NCBI GenBank assembly: GCA_964598395.1
Contig: CAZRBW010000001.1
Location: 62,001 to 126,000 of the forward strand
Reading direction: 5' to 3'
DNA length: 64,000 nt
DNA from: CAXBDP01 sp964598395
GTDB taxonomy: Bacteria; Bacteroidota; Bacteroidia; Cytophagales; Cyclobacteriaceae
The position numbers and the translations under genes are program-made. Within the stretch, counting starts at the first letter, position 1; each line of letters begins with the position of its first letter. The notes beneath the pieces were generated by a model, which was not told the DNA's origin, ran no database searches, and saw only the letters and a program-made list of their open reading frames with translations. This document shows, piece by piece, positions 35,649-44,215 of this stretch.

Positions 35649-36542
35649 ATGAAGAATATCGTTGTAATTGGTTCTGGCACAATGGGTAATGGAATTGCTC
35701 ATGTATTTGCTCAAAATGGCCATAAAGTGGCATTAGTAGATATATCAGCGGATGCCCTAGGCAAGGCTATGAAAATCATTGAGAAGAACCTAGACAGGCA
35801 AGTAAGCAAGGGCAGTATTGCAGAAGAAGTAAAAACTACTACTTTAGCCAATATTACCACATTCACGAGTCTGAAAGATGGCGTTCAAAATGCTGATTTG
35901 GTTGTTGAAGCGGCAACTGAACAAATTGAAATTAAGCTGAACATATTCAAGGAGTTGGATAAATTGTGTCCTGAGAAAACGATTTTAGCTTCAAATACCT
36001 CATCGATATCAATTACTAAAATTGCTGCTGTAACCTCCCGCCCTTCAAAGGTTATTGGAATGCACTTTATGAACCCAGTGCCAATTATGAAATTGGTAGA
36101 AATAATCAATGGTTATTCTACTGATCCTTTGGTGACTAAAGAGATTATGGAAATTTCTAAAGGCTTAGGAAAAATCCCAACTGAAGTAAATGATTATCCT
36201 GGCTTCGTAGCCAATAGAATTTTGATGCCGATGATCAACGAAGCGATTATTTCGCTTTTCGAAGGTGTAGCTGGCGTTGAAGAAATCGATACTGTGATGA
36301 AACTTGGTATGGCTCACCCGATGGGTCCATTGCAATTGGCCGATTTTATTGGCTTAGATGTTTGCCTAAGTATATTGAGAGTATTACACGAAGGTTTGGG
36401 CAATCCAAAATATGCTCCATGCCCGCTACTTGTGAATATGGTTGAAGCTGGCCATAAAGGCGTGAAATCTGGAAGTGGTTTCTATTCGTGGGATCATGGC
36501 ACCAAGGATTTGATTGTAGCACCTAGATTTAGAAAATCTTAA
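35649..36542 (+). CDS. hbd: 3-hydroxybutyryl-CoA dehydrogenase
   Basis: This NAD-dependent oxidoreductase interconverts 3-hydroxyacyl-CoA and 3-oxoacyl-CoA. The dinucleotide motif is IGSGTMGNGIAHVFAQNG (residues 7-24), followed by NTSSISIT, the catalytic-His context GMHFMNPVP, and GFVANRILMPMINEA. The open frame extends upstream to 35505, but homology starts at the ATG of 35649, giving 297 residues, the usual length. Degradation (PaaH-like) and butyrate synthesis (Hbd-like) cannot be separated by sequence. An octamer on the template strand (36034-36041) encodes the S-R of a T-S-R-P segment. Confidence 0.92.
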   Translation: MKNIVVIGSGTMGNGIAHVFAQNGHKVALVDISADALGKAMKIIEKNLDRQVSKGSIAEEVKTTTLANITTFTSLKDGVQNADLVVEAATEQIEIKLNIFKELDKLCPEKTILASNTSSISITKIAAVTSRPSKVIGMHFMNPVPIMKLVEIINGYSTDPLVTKEIMEISKGLGKIPTEVNDYPGFVANRILMPMINEAIISLFEGVAGVEEIDTVMKLGMAHPMGPLQLADFIGLDVCLSILRVLHEGLGNPKYAPCPLLVNMVEAGHKGVKSGSGFYSWDHGTKDLIVAPRFRKS

Positions 36543-36570
36543 GAAAATTAGACATACATTATAAAGAGAT

Positions 36571-36602
36571 AGCCGGATAATTTATTCGGCTATTTGTTTT
36601 TC
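36571..36602 (+). terminator. Terminator after the dehydrogenase, inside the end of the opposing gene
   Basis: AGCCGGATAA/TTATTCGGCT pair with a 1-nt loop (one G-U), followed by ATTTGTTTTT. On the minus strand the hairpin overlaps the stop codon I infer for the BaiN-like gene (36590-36592). Confidence 0.78.
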
Positions 36603-37703
36603 TGATTACTAGCAATTGCTCGNNNNNNNNNNNNNNNNNNNNNNNNNNNNNNNNNNNNNNNNNNNNNNNNNNNNNNNNNNNNNNNNNNNNNNNNNNNNNN
36701 NNNNNNNNNNNNNNNNNNNNNNATCACGTTTACTTAGGTCGTTATATGCTTTCTCTGAAATTCCTATCTCACCTACAAGCACTTCCCAAAGTCTGGACGG
36801 AATATCGAATAATGGATAATTACCAACTTTACGTTTCGGATTTTTAAGTTTGTATTCAGCTATATGATCTCTCGTGGTTTCCTCTGTATAGCTGGCATTC
36901 CATTGCACCAAAATGGTAAATTGATAATTCATTTCACCCAATTGCCTCGCTCCCCAAGCCGATAATCGTAATACTGCTGGGCCACTCAATCCCCAATGTG
37001 TAATCAATAAAGGTCCTGATTCTTCAAGCTTTATCCCTTCTACTTTCACCTTAGCATTGAGCAAAGCAACTCCACTCAATGGCTTGAAAATACTCTTCGG
37101 GATATTGAATGTAAATAGTGACGGAATGGGCGGAGAAATAGTGTGGCCTAAATCCTTTAGCCAATTGAAACCCTCCAGTTTGGGACTACCGCCAGTGGTT
37201 ACTACTACATATTTTGCAGATAATTGAGATTCGTCAAGATCAAGAATAAATCCGCTTTCAATTGGCTTTAATTGCTTTACAGGGCATTGCAGCCAAATCT
37301 TGATGCCAAGACTATCAACACGATCCATTAAGCAATTTACTATGGAACTTGAACTGTTGGAAATTGGGAAAACTCGGCCGTCGTCTTCGACTTTTAGTGC
37401 TACTCCACAGCCCTCAAACCAATTCCATGTGTCTTCAGCTGAAAACTGAGGCAGTAATTTTTTCATCAATTTGGCACCACGAGGATAGCGGGCAGAAAAA
37501 GCAGAAATACCTAAGGCTGGATTATGGGTAACATTGCACCTCCCTCCTCCAGATACAGTTACTTTACTGAGGAGTTTGCTGCTTTTTTCTAATAAGAGAA
37601 CCGAGAGCTTTGGCTGTAATTCTTTAATGCGGATAGCTGAGAAGAAACCTGCGGCTCCCCCTCCAATTACTACTACATCAAATGATTCTGGATTTGAAGC
37701 CAA
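36590..37703 (-). CDS. BaiN/HI0933-family flavoprotein (interrupted by assembly gap)
   Basis: This FAD-binding oxidoreductase has VVVIGGGAAGFFSAIRI at the N-terminus, VSGGGRCNVTHNP, VTTGGSPKLEG and LLITHWGLSGPAVLRLSA, all signatures of the BaiN/YhiN/HI0933 group. The 100-N run (36623-36722) removes the C-terminal region. The sequence left of the gap, read in the frame CGA GCA ATT GCT, gives RAIASNQKNK and a TAG at 36590-36592. That fits the family's C-terminal helix (GW.AG.AIA). The SNC stop seen when 100 N are taken literally is an artefact. By comparison with homologues, about 70 residues are missing. Confidence 0.85.
36623..36722. other. Assembly gap (100 N)
   Basis: Exactly 100 N indicates a scaffold gap of unknown true length. 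Family comparison of the interrupted BaiN-like protein suggests roughly 200-230 bp are missing. No repeat is visible in the flanks. Confidence 0.97.
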
Positions 37704-37748
37704 ATTAAGCCTGATTTGTTTAATGATCTTATAATAAAACTCTTATTA

Positions 37749-38342
37749 TCAATTACAATAGCGTGCAATTAAGTTTTTTGCTTCAGGTTCACCTAAATTA
37801 TCTGCTGTACGAAAATCCTGACAGGCTGTCCGAGTTTGCTTAGTTGCTATTCGGGCAGTACCTCTATAAAGATATGCTTCCGCTAAATTTTTATTGATAG
37901 CAATTGCCGACGTATAAGATTCTATTGCATCTTTAGTTTTGCCCTGTTGCTGCAATGCTTGACCTAAAAAGAAATGACCTTGAGCATTATTTTGATTAAT
38001 CTCAATTACTTTTTCGAAATAGAATTGACCCGAACTCCAATCATCCTTTCTACTGTAATACTGGCCCACACTCAATAATGCATTTATATTTTTGGGATCC
38101 AACTTCATTACAGTTTCAAAGTCATCGAGTGCTTTCTCAAATTCGCCCAATGCCTCATAAGCTCTCCCTCTATTATATATAGTTTTAAGATTATTTGGCT
38201 TTAAGGCAAGATAATCATTATAAGAAGCTAAAGCTCCCTCAAAATCACCATCCGCGTAGAGTTTGTCGCCATCATGAGAACGTTCATCTTGGCACGCAAA
38301 AAGCGAAAGAGAAATAAGGAAAACGATTGAAAATAATTTCAT
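37749..38342 (-). CDS. TPR-repeat lipoprotein
   Basis: The start is the ATG at 38340-38342 (MKLFSIVFLISLSLFACQDE, lipobox FAC), not the upstream in-frame ATG. Five tetratricopeptide-like units follow (GDKLYADGDFEGALASYNDYLALKP and similar; GRAYEALGEFEKALDDFETVMKLDP; GQYYSRKDDWSSGQFYFEKVIEINQ; LGQALQQQGKTKDAIESYTSAIAIN; LYRGTARIATKQTRTACQDF). It is an envelope-anchored protein-interaction scaffold of unknown partner. It lies 45 bp upstream of the BaiN-like gene. Confidence 0.9.
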   Translation of the reverse strand: MKLFSIVFLISLSLFACQDERSHDGDKLYADGDFEGALASYNDYLALKPNNLKTIYNRGRAYEALGEFEKALDDFETVMKLDPKNINALLSVGQYYSRKDDWSSGQFYFEKVIEINQNNAQGHFFLGQALQQQGKTKDAIESYTSAIAINKNLAEAYLYRGTARIATKQTRTACQDFRTADNLGEPEAKNLIARYCN

Positions 38343-38372
38343 TGGAAAACATTTGTATATCAGAAACAAAGA

Positions 38373-38439
38373 AACTCAGGTCGAAAAAAGATGGGTTTTG
38401 ATAAATTTCTAAAAACCACCAAAAGATTCAACCTGAGTT
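38373..38439 (-). terminator. Nested hairpin between dapD and the TPR lipoprotein
   Basis: AACTCAGGT (38373-38381) and ACCTGAGTT (38431-38439) form a perfect 9-bp outer stem around about 49 nt, which contain an inner stem (TGGGTTTT/AAAAACCA, one mismatch). It lies after dapD. It may terminate dapD or be a structured leader of the lipoprotein mRNA. Confidence 0.55.
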
Positions 38440-38466
38440 AAAATAACAAGTATTATGCCCTTTTAA

Positions 38467-39297
38467 TTAAACTGAAACATTGTTTTCTCTCAATGCTTCA
38501 TTCAAAGAAGTTTTTTTGTCAGTGCTTTCTTTACGCTTTCCAATAATTAAAGCACATGGAACATTATATGTACCAGCGGCAAATTGTTTAGGAATTGAAC
38601 CAGGAATCACTACAGATCTATCTGGAACATATCCCTTATATTCCTTTGGTTCAGAGCCAGATACATCAATAATCCTTGAGCTACCAGTTAATACTACATT
38701 TGCGCCAAGTACGGCTTCTTTTCCTATCCGTACGCCTTCTACCACTATACATCTCGATCCAATAAACGCATTATCCTCAATAATTACTGGAGAGGCTTGA
38801 ACAGGCTCTAGAACGCCTCCAATACCCACTCCACCACTTAGATGGACATTCTTACCAATTTGTGCGCATGATCCCACAGTAGCCCAAGTATCTACCATAG
38901 TGCCTGAGTCTACATAAGCACCGATATTAACATAAGATGGCATCATCACAACCCCAGTGTTCAGAAAAGCGCCATATCTAGCCACAGCATTTGGAACCAC
39001 TCTTACACCCAACTTATCGTAGCCAGACTTTAGACGTATTTTGTCATGGTATTCGAAAGGACCACACTCGATGATTTGCATTTTCTGCAATGGAAAATAA
39101 AGAATTACAGCCTTTTTCACCCATTCATTCACTTTCCATTCATTATTTTCGATGGGCTCAGCCACGCGCAATCTACCTAAATCCAATTCTTCAATAATTG
39201 TCTTTACGGCAATTTGCACTTCCTTATCATGAAGCTTATCTCGGTCATCCCAAGCTGCTTCTATTATGTCTCTTAAATCTCTATTTTCTTTGTTCAT
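38467..39297 (-). CDS. dapD: Tetrahydrodipicolinate N-succinyltransferase
   Basis: This enzyme transfers succinyl from succinyl-CoA to tetrahydrodipicolinate in the succinylase branch of lysine and meso-diaminopimelate synthesis. The protein has an N-terminal helical domain and a left-handed beta-helix of hexapeptide repeats (GVVMMPSYVNIGAYVDSGTMVDTWATVGSCAQIGKNVHLSGGVGIGG region). It ends in the LIIGKRKESTDKKTSLNEALRE tail. Its 276 residues are standard. Confidence 0.96.
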   Translation of the reverse strand: MNKENRDLRDIIEAAWDDRDKLHDKEVQIAVKTIIEELDLGRLRVAEPIENNEWKVNEWVKKAVILYFPLQKMQIIECGPFEYHDKIRLKSGYDKLGVRVVPNAVARYGAFLNTGVVMMPSYVNIGAYVDSGTMVDTWATVGSCAQIGKNVHLSGGVGIGGVLEPVQASPVIIEDNAFIGSRCIVVEGVRIGKEAVLGANVVLTGSSRIIDVSGSEPKEYKGYVPDRSVVIPGSIPKQFAAGTYNVPCALIIGKRKESTDKKTSLNEALRENNVSV

Positions 39298-39349
39298 CTA
39301 TTTGTGTTTACTTTAAAATCGTAAATTTATTTGATCAAAAAATCCGCTA

Positions 39350-40456
39350 TTGAAGCATTGCATTGTAATTGGAGCTACACTTAAACCCTTAAATGACGTC
39401 CGGCATTTTCATAAAATTGCTCTTTCGCTCGGCCAAACAAATAAATATGAGCTTAATATCATAGGCCGGGACACAAAAAATATTCAACCCGCAAATAACA
39501 TTACATTCCACCCTATTATTGGACTTGCAGCAAGCAATTTCACTAGGATTTTAGCGCCTCTAAAATACCTGCGCAAAACTTGGCAGATAAAACCAGATTT
39601 ACAAATTATTTGTAGTTGGGAATTACTCCCAGTTGCAGCAATATACAAACTGCTGAAAGGTGGGAAACTGATTTATGATATTCAAGAAAATTATACCCAT
39701 AACATCCGCTATTTAGGTAAAGAAACTTGGCTAGTAAAAAATATCAAAATACTGGTAATCAACTGTTTTCAGAAAATGGTCTGGAAATCTATTGACTTAT
39801 TTCTACTAGCTGAGCAATCATATGAAACAGAATTCAAGCTTAAAAGCAGGAACTATAAAATACTGGAAAACAAATCCTTAGAAATACTCAAACTAAGTAA
39901 AAGTTCAGATATACTAAATTTCATATTTAGCGGTACCATTGGAGAATCTCAAGGAATTTGGGATGTAATTGATTGGACTGAGAAAGCATATCAGATTGAT
40001 CGAAACATTCAATTGACTATTATAGGTCATTGCCCTTCACTAGCTACATACAAAGCTCTTAAAAAGAAAGCGGGAGGTATTAAATTCATATCACTTCAAA
40101 TTGAAACAGAACCTGTCACATACAATACTATCCTAGATGCCATCGCTCAGGCTGACTGTGGGATAATTGCCTACCCTCCAAACCGAGCTAATGAAGACAA
40201 ATTTCCTAGCAAACTTTACGAGTATTTAGCCGCCCAATTACCCATATTTCTCCTTCATCCAAATAGAAAATGGAAGGCAATTATTAAACAATATGATGCT
40301 GGGATTTCTAGTCAAACTCACTCAAGTATTTCCAGTCAAATTCAGACGTTTAAGAGTCGCAAATTCTACCAAAAATCAGCAGATTATTCTGAACTATTGT
40401 GGGTATCAAATGAAGCGAAATTGCTTGATTCTGTAGCTAAGATTTTGAAGTTATAA
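39350..40456 (+). CDS. Glycosyltransferase (GT-B type), TTG start
   Basis: It has two Rossmann-like halves: an N-terminal VIGATLKPLNDVRHFHKIALSL and a C-terminal nucleotide-sugar part with IFSGTIGESQGIWDVI, LTIIGHCP, and ADCGIIAYPPNRANEDKFPSKLYEYLAAQLPIF (the E-x7-E-like motif is KLYEYLA). The start codon is TTG at 39350-39352, since no ATG precedes the conserved N-terminus. The donor and acceptor are unknown. It is divergent from dapD. Octamers are at 40070-40077 and, after the stop, at 40465-40472. Confidence 0.85.
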   Translation: MKHCIVIGATLKPLNDVRHFHKIALSLGQTNKYELNIIGRDTKNIQPANNITFHPIIGLAASNFTRILAPLKYLRKTWQIKPDLQIICSWELLPVAAIYKLLKGGKLIYDIQENYTHNIRYLGKETWLVKNIKILVINCFQKMVWKSIDLFLLAEQSYETEFKLKSRNYKILENKSLEILKLSKSSDILNFIFSGTIGESQGIWDVIDWTEKAYQIDRNIQLTIIGHCPSLATYKALKKKAGGIKFISLQIETEPVTYNTILDAIAQADCGIIAYPPNRANEDKFPSKLYEYLAAQLPIFLLHPNRKWKAIIKQYDAGISSQTHSSISSQIQTFKSRKFYQKSADYSELLWVSNEAKLLDSVAKILKL

Positions 40457-40584
40457 GCCACATTCCTCCCGCTGTTTTCTACTCATTTCAGCCGCAAATA
40501 TGAGCAGAATTTCAATCTTCAACTTGATCGAATGTGATCATCTATTGAATTCCTTTTTCCTCTAAATTTAAACCTAAATTTATT

Positions 40585-40677
40585 TTTAAACTTATCTAAA
40601 CCATTGAAATTTGAGCTTAAAAAAGCTTTTTTATTAGTTTTAGGTTTGTTTAAAAATTATTTTTAGATTTGTCTAAC
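40585..40677 (+). promoter_or_regulatory. Operator cluster of the metal uptake operon
   Basis: Three 16-bp dyad-like sites precede the regulator gene: TTTAAACTTATCTAAA (40585-40600), TTTAGGTTTGTTTAAA (40639-40654) and TTTAGATTTGTCTAAC (40662-40677). The last two are 23 bp apart and each contains an exact -7 element (TAGGTTTG at 40641-40648, TAGATTTG at 40664-40671). A related shorter dyad TTTAAACCTAAA lies upstream at about 40567. The sites resemble DtxR/MntR-type TTAG...CTAA operators, so a metal-loaded regulator would block the promoter. Confidence 0.6.
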
Positions 40678-40688
40678 AATCAGTAAAA

Positions 40689-41357
40689 ATGAAAGAAATT
40701 TTCACCCTTTCCGAAGAAAATTACCTTAAGGCTATCTATCACCTATCCAAAGAGGAGGATGAATCTGTGAGTACCAATGCGCTTGCGGAGCGACTTGAAA
40801 CTACCGCAGCCAGCGTAAGTGATATGCTAAAAAAACTTGCAAAAAAAGAGCTGATCGAATACAAGAAATATCAGGGAGTGAACATTTCTGAAAAGGGCAA
40901 AAGAGTCGCCCTGCAGATCATAAGAAAGCACAGACTTTGGGAAGTTTTTTTGGTGGAGAAGTTGAGCTTTAATTGGGACGAAGTGCATGAGATTGCCGAG
41001 CAACTGGAGCACATCGACTCCCCTACTTTAGTGAAAAGATTGGATGAGTTTTTAGGCTATCCAAAGTTCGACCCGCATGGCGATCCAATCCCTGATGAGA
41101 GTGGAGAATTTCAATCGATGCCTCAAATGGCCTTATCTGAAATGGAGGCAAATCAGAGTGGATTGTTAGTTGGGGTGAAAGACACTAATTCGCTTTTCCT
41201 TCGACACCTTGATAAAATTGGCGCCTACATAGGAGCCAAAGTAAAAGTGCTGGAAAAGGTTGAATTTGATGGCTCCGTTGAAATCCTTCTCGAAGACAAA
41301 AAGACACTATTTATTTCAAAAGAGGTTGCCACAAACTTGTTAATCACTAAACGATGA
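40689..41357 (+). CDS. DtxR-family metal-dependent transcriptional regulator
   Basis: The 222-residue DtxR/MntR-type repressor has an N-terminal winged helix (SEENYLKAIYHLSKEEDESVSTNALAERLETTAASVSDMLKKLAKKELIEYKKY) and a dimerisation and metal-binding domain (HRLWEVFLVEKLSFNWDEVHEIAEQLEH...DPHGDPIP). The C-terminal FeoA/SH3-like domain begins at about residue 150. It likely senses Mn or Fe and controls this operon through the upstream dyads. The stop overlaps the ATG of the binding-protein gene by 4 bp (ATGA). Confidence 0.93.
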   Translation: MKEIFTLSEENYLKAIYHLSKEEDESVSTNALAERLETTAASVSDMLKKLAKKELIEYKKYQGVNISEKGKRVALQIIRKHRLWEVFLVEKLSFNWDEVHEIAEQLEHIDSPTLVKRLDEFLGYPKFDPHGDPIPDESGEFQSMPQMALSEMEANQSGLLVGVKDTNSLFLRHLDKIGAYIGAKVKVLEKVEFDGSVEILLEDKKTLFISKEVATNLLITKR

Positions 41358-42298
41358 AGCTAAATTTCAAAGTATCCATTTTGCTTTTATTGCTTCCTTT
41401 TATTGTGGTTCTAAGCTCATGCAACAGCGAAAAATCGAACGAAACTAAAGACGGAAAGCCTTTAATTGTTTGCACCACTGGAATGCTTGGAGATGCACTA
41501 CAAAATCTACTTGGCGACCAAGCCACCGTTGTATCGCTAATGGGACCTGGGGTAGATCCACACTTATATAAAGCCACTCAAGGTGATTTGGCCAAACTTC
41601 AAAATGCAGATTTGATTATCTACAATGGCTTATATCTCGAAGGAAAAATGGCTGAAGTAATGCAAAAACTTTCACGCCAAAAAACCATTATTGCAGCTGC
41701 AGAATTACTTCCAAATGACAAAATCAGATATACTGTTGATAATGTTACCGATCCACATATTTGGTTCGATGTGTCATTATGGGCTGATATGTTGCAATTG
41801 CTAATTCCAGCGCTTGAAGACACAAACTTATTCGACGCTGAAGCCTTGCAGCAAAACGGAGATCGATTTATTCAAGAGTTAAGATATCTTGATAAATGGA
41901 CAGCTACGGAAATCAATAAAATACCTAGCGACAAAAGGGTATTGGTAACTGCGCATGATGCATTCCAGTATTTTGGATTGGCTTATGATATCGAAGTATA
42001 TGGTTTACAAGGATTGTCTACTCTTTCTGAATTCGGTTTGCGAGATGTTTCAGACTTAGTTTCTTTCCTTGTTGAAAGACAAATTTCGTCTATTTATGTA
42101 GAAAGCTCAGTTTCGGATAAAGCCATAAATGCCGTGGTAGAAGGTTGCCGATCCGAAGGCCATGATGTGAAAATTGGAGGCAGCTTATTCTCCGACGCTA
42201 TGGGCGAAGCTGGGACTGAAAAAGGAACCTATATTGGAATGGTAAAGCATAATGTAAGCATAATCGTAGCTGGACTTGGAGGGCAAAATGACCAATAA
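41354..42298 (+). CDS. Metal ABC transporter substrate-binding lipoprotein (TroA/ZnuA type)
   Basis: A cluster A-I solute-binding protein. The signal peptide ends at lipobox LSSC (residue 23), so it is a lipoprotein. Metal ligands are suggested by His in GVDPHLYKAT, His in DPHIWFD, His in VTAHDAFQYF and an acidic residue in the C-terminal lobe (YVESSVSDKAI). No His-rich loop is present, which argues somewhat for Mn/Fe rather than Zn. The operon order is regulator-SBP-ATPase-permease. Confidence 0.93.
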   Translation: MKLNFKVSILLLLLPFIVVLSSCNSEKSNETKDGKPLIVCTTGMLGDALQNLLGDQATVVSLMGPGVDPHLYKATQGDLAKLQNADLIIYNGLYLEGKMAEVMQKLSRQKTIIAAAELLPNDKIRYTVDNVTDPHIWFDVSLWADMLQLLIPALEDTNLFDAEALQQNGDRFIQELRYLDKWTATEINKIPSDKRVLVTAHDAFQYFGLAYDIEVYGLQGLSTLSEFGLRDVSDLVSFLVERQISSIYVESSVSDKAINAVVEGCRSEGHDVKIGGSLFSDAMGEAGTEKGTYIGMVKHNVSIIVAGLGGQNDQ

Positions 42299-43070
42299 GG
42301 AACCTGCTTTAGTTGTAAGAGATTTAACTGCCGGCTATCAAAAGAAGCCTGTACTTTGGAGCATTTATTTGGAAGTTCCGCAAGGAGCTTTGGCCTGTAT
42401 TGTTGGCCCAAATGGCGCTGGAAAATCCACCTTTATCAAAACGGTGATGGATTTGATTCCGGCTACAGCAGGAGATGTGAAGATATTTGGAAAATCATTG
42501 ACAGAGGTTCGAAATAGAATTAGCTATGTACCACAGCGCGAAAGTGTAGATTGGGATTTTCCTGCTTCAGCCTATGATGTGGTGCTTATGGGCAGGTATG
42601 GGAAATTGGGACTTTTCAAAAGAGCTGGAAAAGAAGATAAGCGAATTGCCATGCAGGCTTTGGAAAAAGTAGGGATGGAAAGTTTTGCCTCCCGCCAAAT
42701 TAGTCAGCTTTCTGGCGGTCAACAGCAAAGGGTATTTTTAGCTCGAGCCTTAGCGCAAGAAGCTGATTTATATTTTCTCGACGAACCATTTGCGGGCGTA
42801 GATGCATCTACCGAAAAGGCAATAATAGATTTACTTAGAGATATGTCGCGGGAGGGCAAAACCATTATAGCAGTGCACCACGATTTGCAATCTGCTCCCT
42901 CCTATTTTGATTACTCTATTTTACTCAATTTACGTCTAATTGCCGCTGGCCCAACTGAAACAGTTTTTACAGACAAAAATCTGCAAGATACCTATGGAGG
43001 CAAATTGACGCTTTTGACTGAAGTAGGTGATTTGATGAAGAATAAGCGATTCCCTGAGCGAGAGAAATAA
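42288..43070 (+). CDS. Metal ABC transporter ATP-binding protein
   Basis: The nucleotide-binding subunit has Walker A GPNGAGKST, Q-loop VPQRESVDWDF, signature LSGGQQQR, Walker B LYFLDEPFAGVD and the H-loop AVHHDL. The frame is open from a TTG at 42276, but the ATG at 42288-42290 (MTNKEPALVVRDL) is the natural start. It overlaps the binding-protein gene by 11 bp and ends on the A of the permease ATG. Two octamers on opposite strands lie 152 bp apart (42688-42695, 42848-42855). Confidence 0.94.
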   Translation: MTNKEPALVVRDLTAGYQKKPVLWSIYLEVPQGALACIVGPNGAGKSTFIKTVMDLIPATAGDVKIFGKSLTEVRNRISYVPQRESVDWDFPASAYDVVLMGRYGKLGLFKRAGKEDKRIAMQALEKVGMESFASRQISQLSGGQQQRVFLARALAQEADLYFLDEPFAGVDASTEKAIIDLLRDMSREGKTIIAVHHDLQSAPSYFDYSILLNLRLIAAGPTETVFTDKNLQDTYGGKLTLLTEVGDLMKNKRFPEREK

Positions 43071-44215
43071 TGGAAACATTCTGGGACTTTTTCAGCTTTA
43101 GCAATGCCAATGTGAGGTACGTAACTTTTGGTGCCATTTTGGTGACATCCTCGGCTGCAATTGTTGGTTGCTTTACATTTCTGCGCAAAAAAGCCCTCGT
43201 TGGTGATGCTGTAGCCCATGCTGTTTTACCCGGTGTTTGTTTGGGATTTATCCTCTCTGGTGTCAAAGATCCATTATGGATTATCATTGGCGCATTTATT
43301 ACTGGCTGGCTTTCTCTTTTGCTGATGGTTCAGATTATTTCCAAAAGTAGAATCAAGGAAGATTCGGCAATTGCATTTATCCTATCTACCTTTTTCGGCT
43401 TAGGCATACTATTACTTACTTGGATTCAAAAATCTGGAAATGCCGCTCAATCTGGCCTTGATCAATTCTTATTCGGAAAAGCAGCTGCATTAGTCGGAAA
43501 CGATCTGATTGTATTTTCATTTGTAGCAATTGCGCTTATTGTTTTGGTAGTTTTATTCTTCAAGGAATTTCAATTGCTCGCTTTTAATAAGGATTTNNNN
43601 NNNNNNNNNNNNNNNNNNNNNNNNNNNNNNNNNNNNNNNNNNNNNNNNNNNNNNNNNNNNNNNNNNNNNNNNNNNNNNNNNNNNNNNNNNNNNNNNATGC
43701 CTACAGGCCCTTGGATTGTGGTAGTGGTAAGTTTCATTGCGTTCTTCTCTTTCTTTTTTGCACCAGAAAAAGGAATTATTCCTTTGGCTAAATTACAAAA
43801 GCGAAATCAGCAGAAAATCACCGATGAAAATATTCTAAAAGGTTTGTACCATTTGCGGGAGGATGAAAAGCATTTAAAGCAAACGTTCACCTTCAGCGAA
43901 TTACTGGAGAAGCGACCTATGCAAGAAGATCGCTTTCAGAAAAGCATTAGAAGGCTTGCCAAGAAAGGATTGATTAAGCTTGATAATCGCTCGCTTGATT
44001 TAACTGAAAACGGGCTAATCCTTGCAAAGCGTGTTGTGAAACTCCACAGGCTTTGGGAATTATACCTATCTGAATTCCTAAACAAATCGCCTGATCAAGT
44101 GCATGATGAAGCAGAAACGATTGAGCATTTGATTACGCCTGAACTAGAAAAGCAGCTTGAGGAGAGATTGAATTTCCCTAACAAAGATCCTCATGATGAG
44201 GATATTCCATATTAG
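43070..44215 (+). CDS. Metal ABC permease fused to a DtxR-like domain (interrupted by assembly gap)
   Basis: Residues 1-176 are an ABC-3 family permease: NVRYVTFGAILVTSSAAIVGCFTFLRKKALVGDAVAHAVLPGV and AIAFILSTFFGLGILLLTW. The gap (43597-43696) falls in the later membrane segments. After it, PTGPWIVVVVSFIAFFSFFFAPEKG is the usual permease end. A roughly 110-residue cytoplasmic extension follows, with a winged helix (ENILKGLYHLREDEKHLK...) and the DtxR metal/dimer domain (HRLWELYLSEFLNKSPDQVHDEAE...DPHDEDIP). About 65-70 permease residues are missing, so the true gap is near 200 bp. The fusion is known in Bacteroidota TroC/MntB-like permeases. The stop overlaps that of the convergent gene. Confidence 0.88.
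   Translation: METFWDFFSFSNANVRYVTFGAILVTSSAAIVGCFTFLRKKALVGDAVAHAVLPGVCLGFILSGVKDPLWIIIGAFITGWLSLLLMVQIISKSRIKEDSAIAFILSTFFGLGILLLTWIQKSGNAAQSGLDQFLFGKAAALVGNDLIVFSFVAIALIVLVVLFFKEFQLLAFNKDXXXXXXXXXXXXXXXXXXXXXXXXXXXXXXXXXXMPTGPWIVVVVSFIAFFSFFFAPEKGIIPLAKLQKRNQQKITDENILKGLYHLREDEKHLKQTFTFSELLEKRPMQEDRFQKSIRRLAKKGLIKLDNRSLDLTENGLILAKRVVKLHRLWELYLSEFLNKSPDQVHDEAETIEHLITPELEKQLEERLNFPNKDPHDEDIPY
43597..43696. other. Assembly gap (100 N)
   Basis: Exactly 100 N, a placeholder of unknown length. It lies within the permease gene; the flanks read in frame with 100 N only by coincidence. Confidence 0.97.

Noticed and set aside
36612..43580. The 10-mer CAATTGCTCG occurs just left of both N gaps
   Set aside because: One match touches its gap, the other lies 16 bp from it, and they are in unrelated genes; chance similarity is more likely than a repeat causing the gaps.
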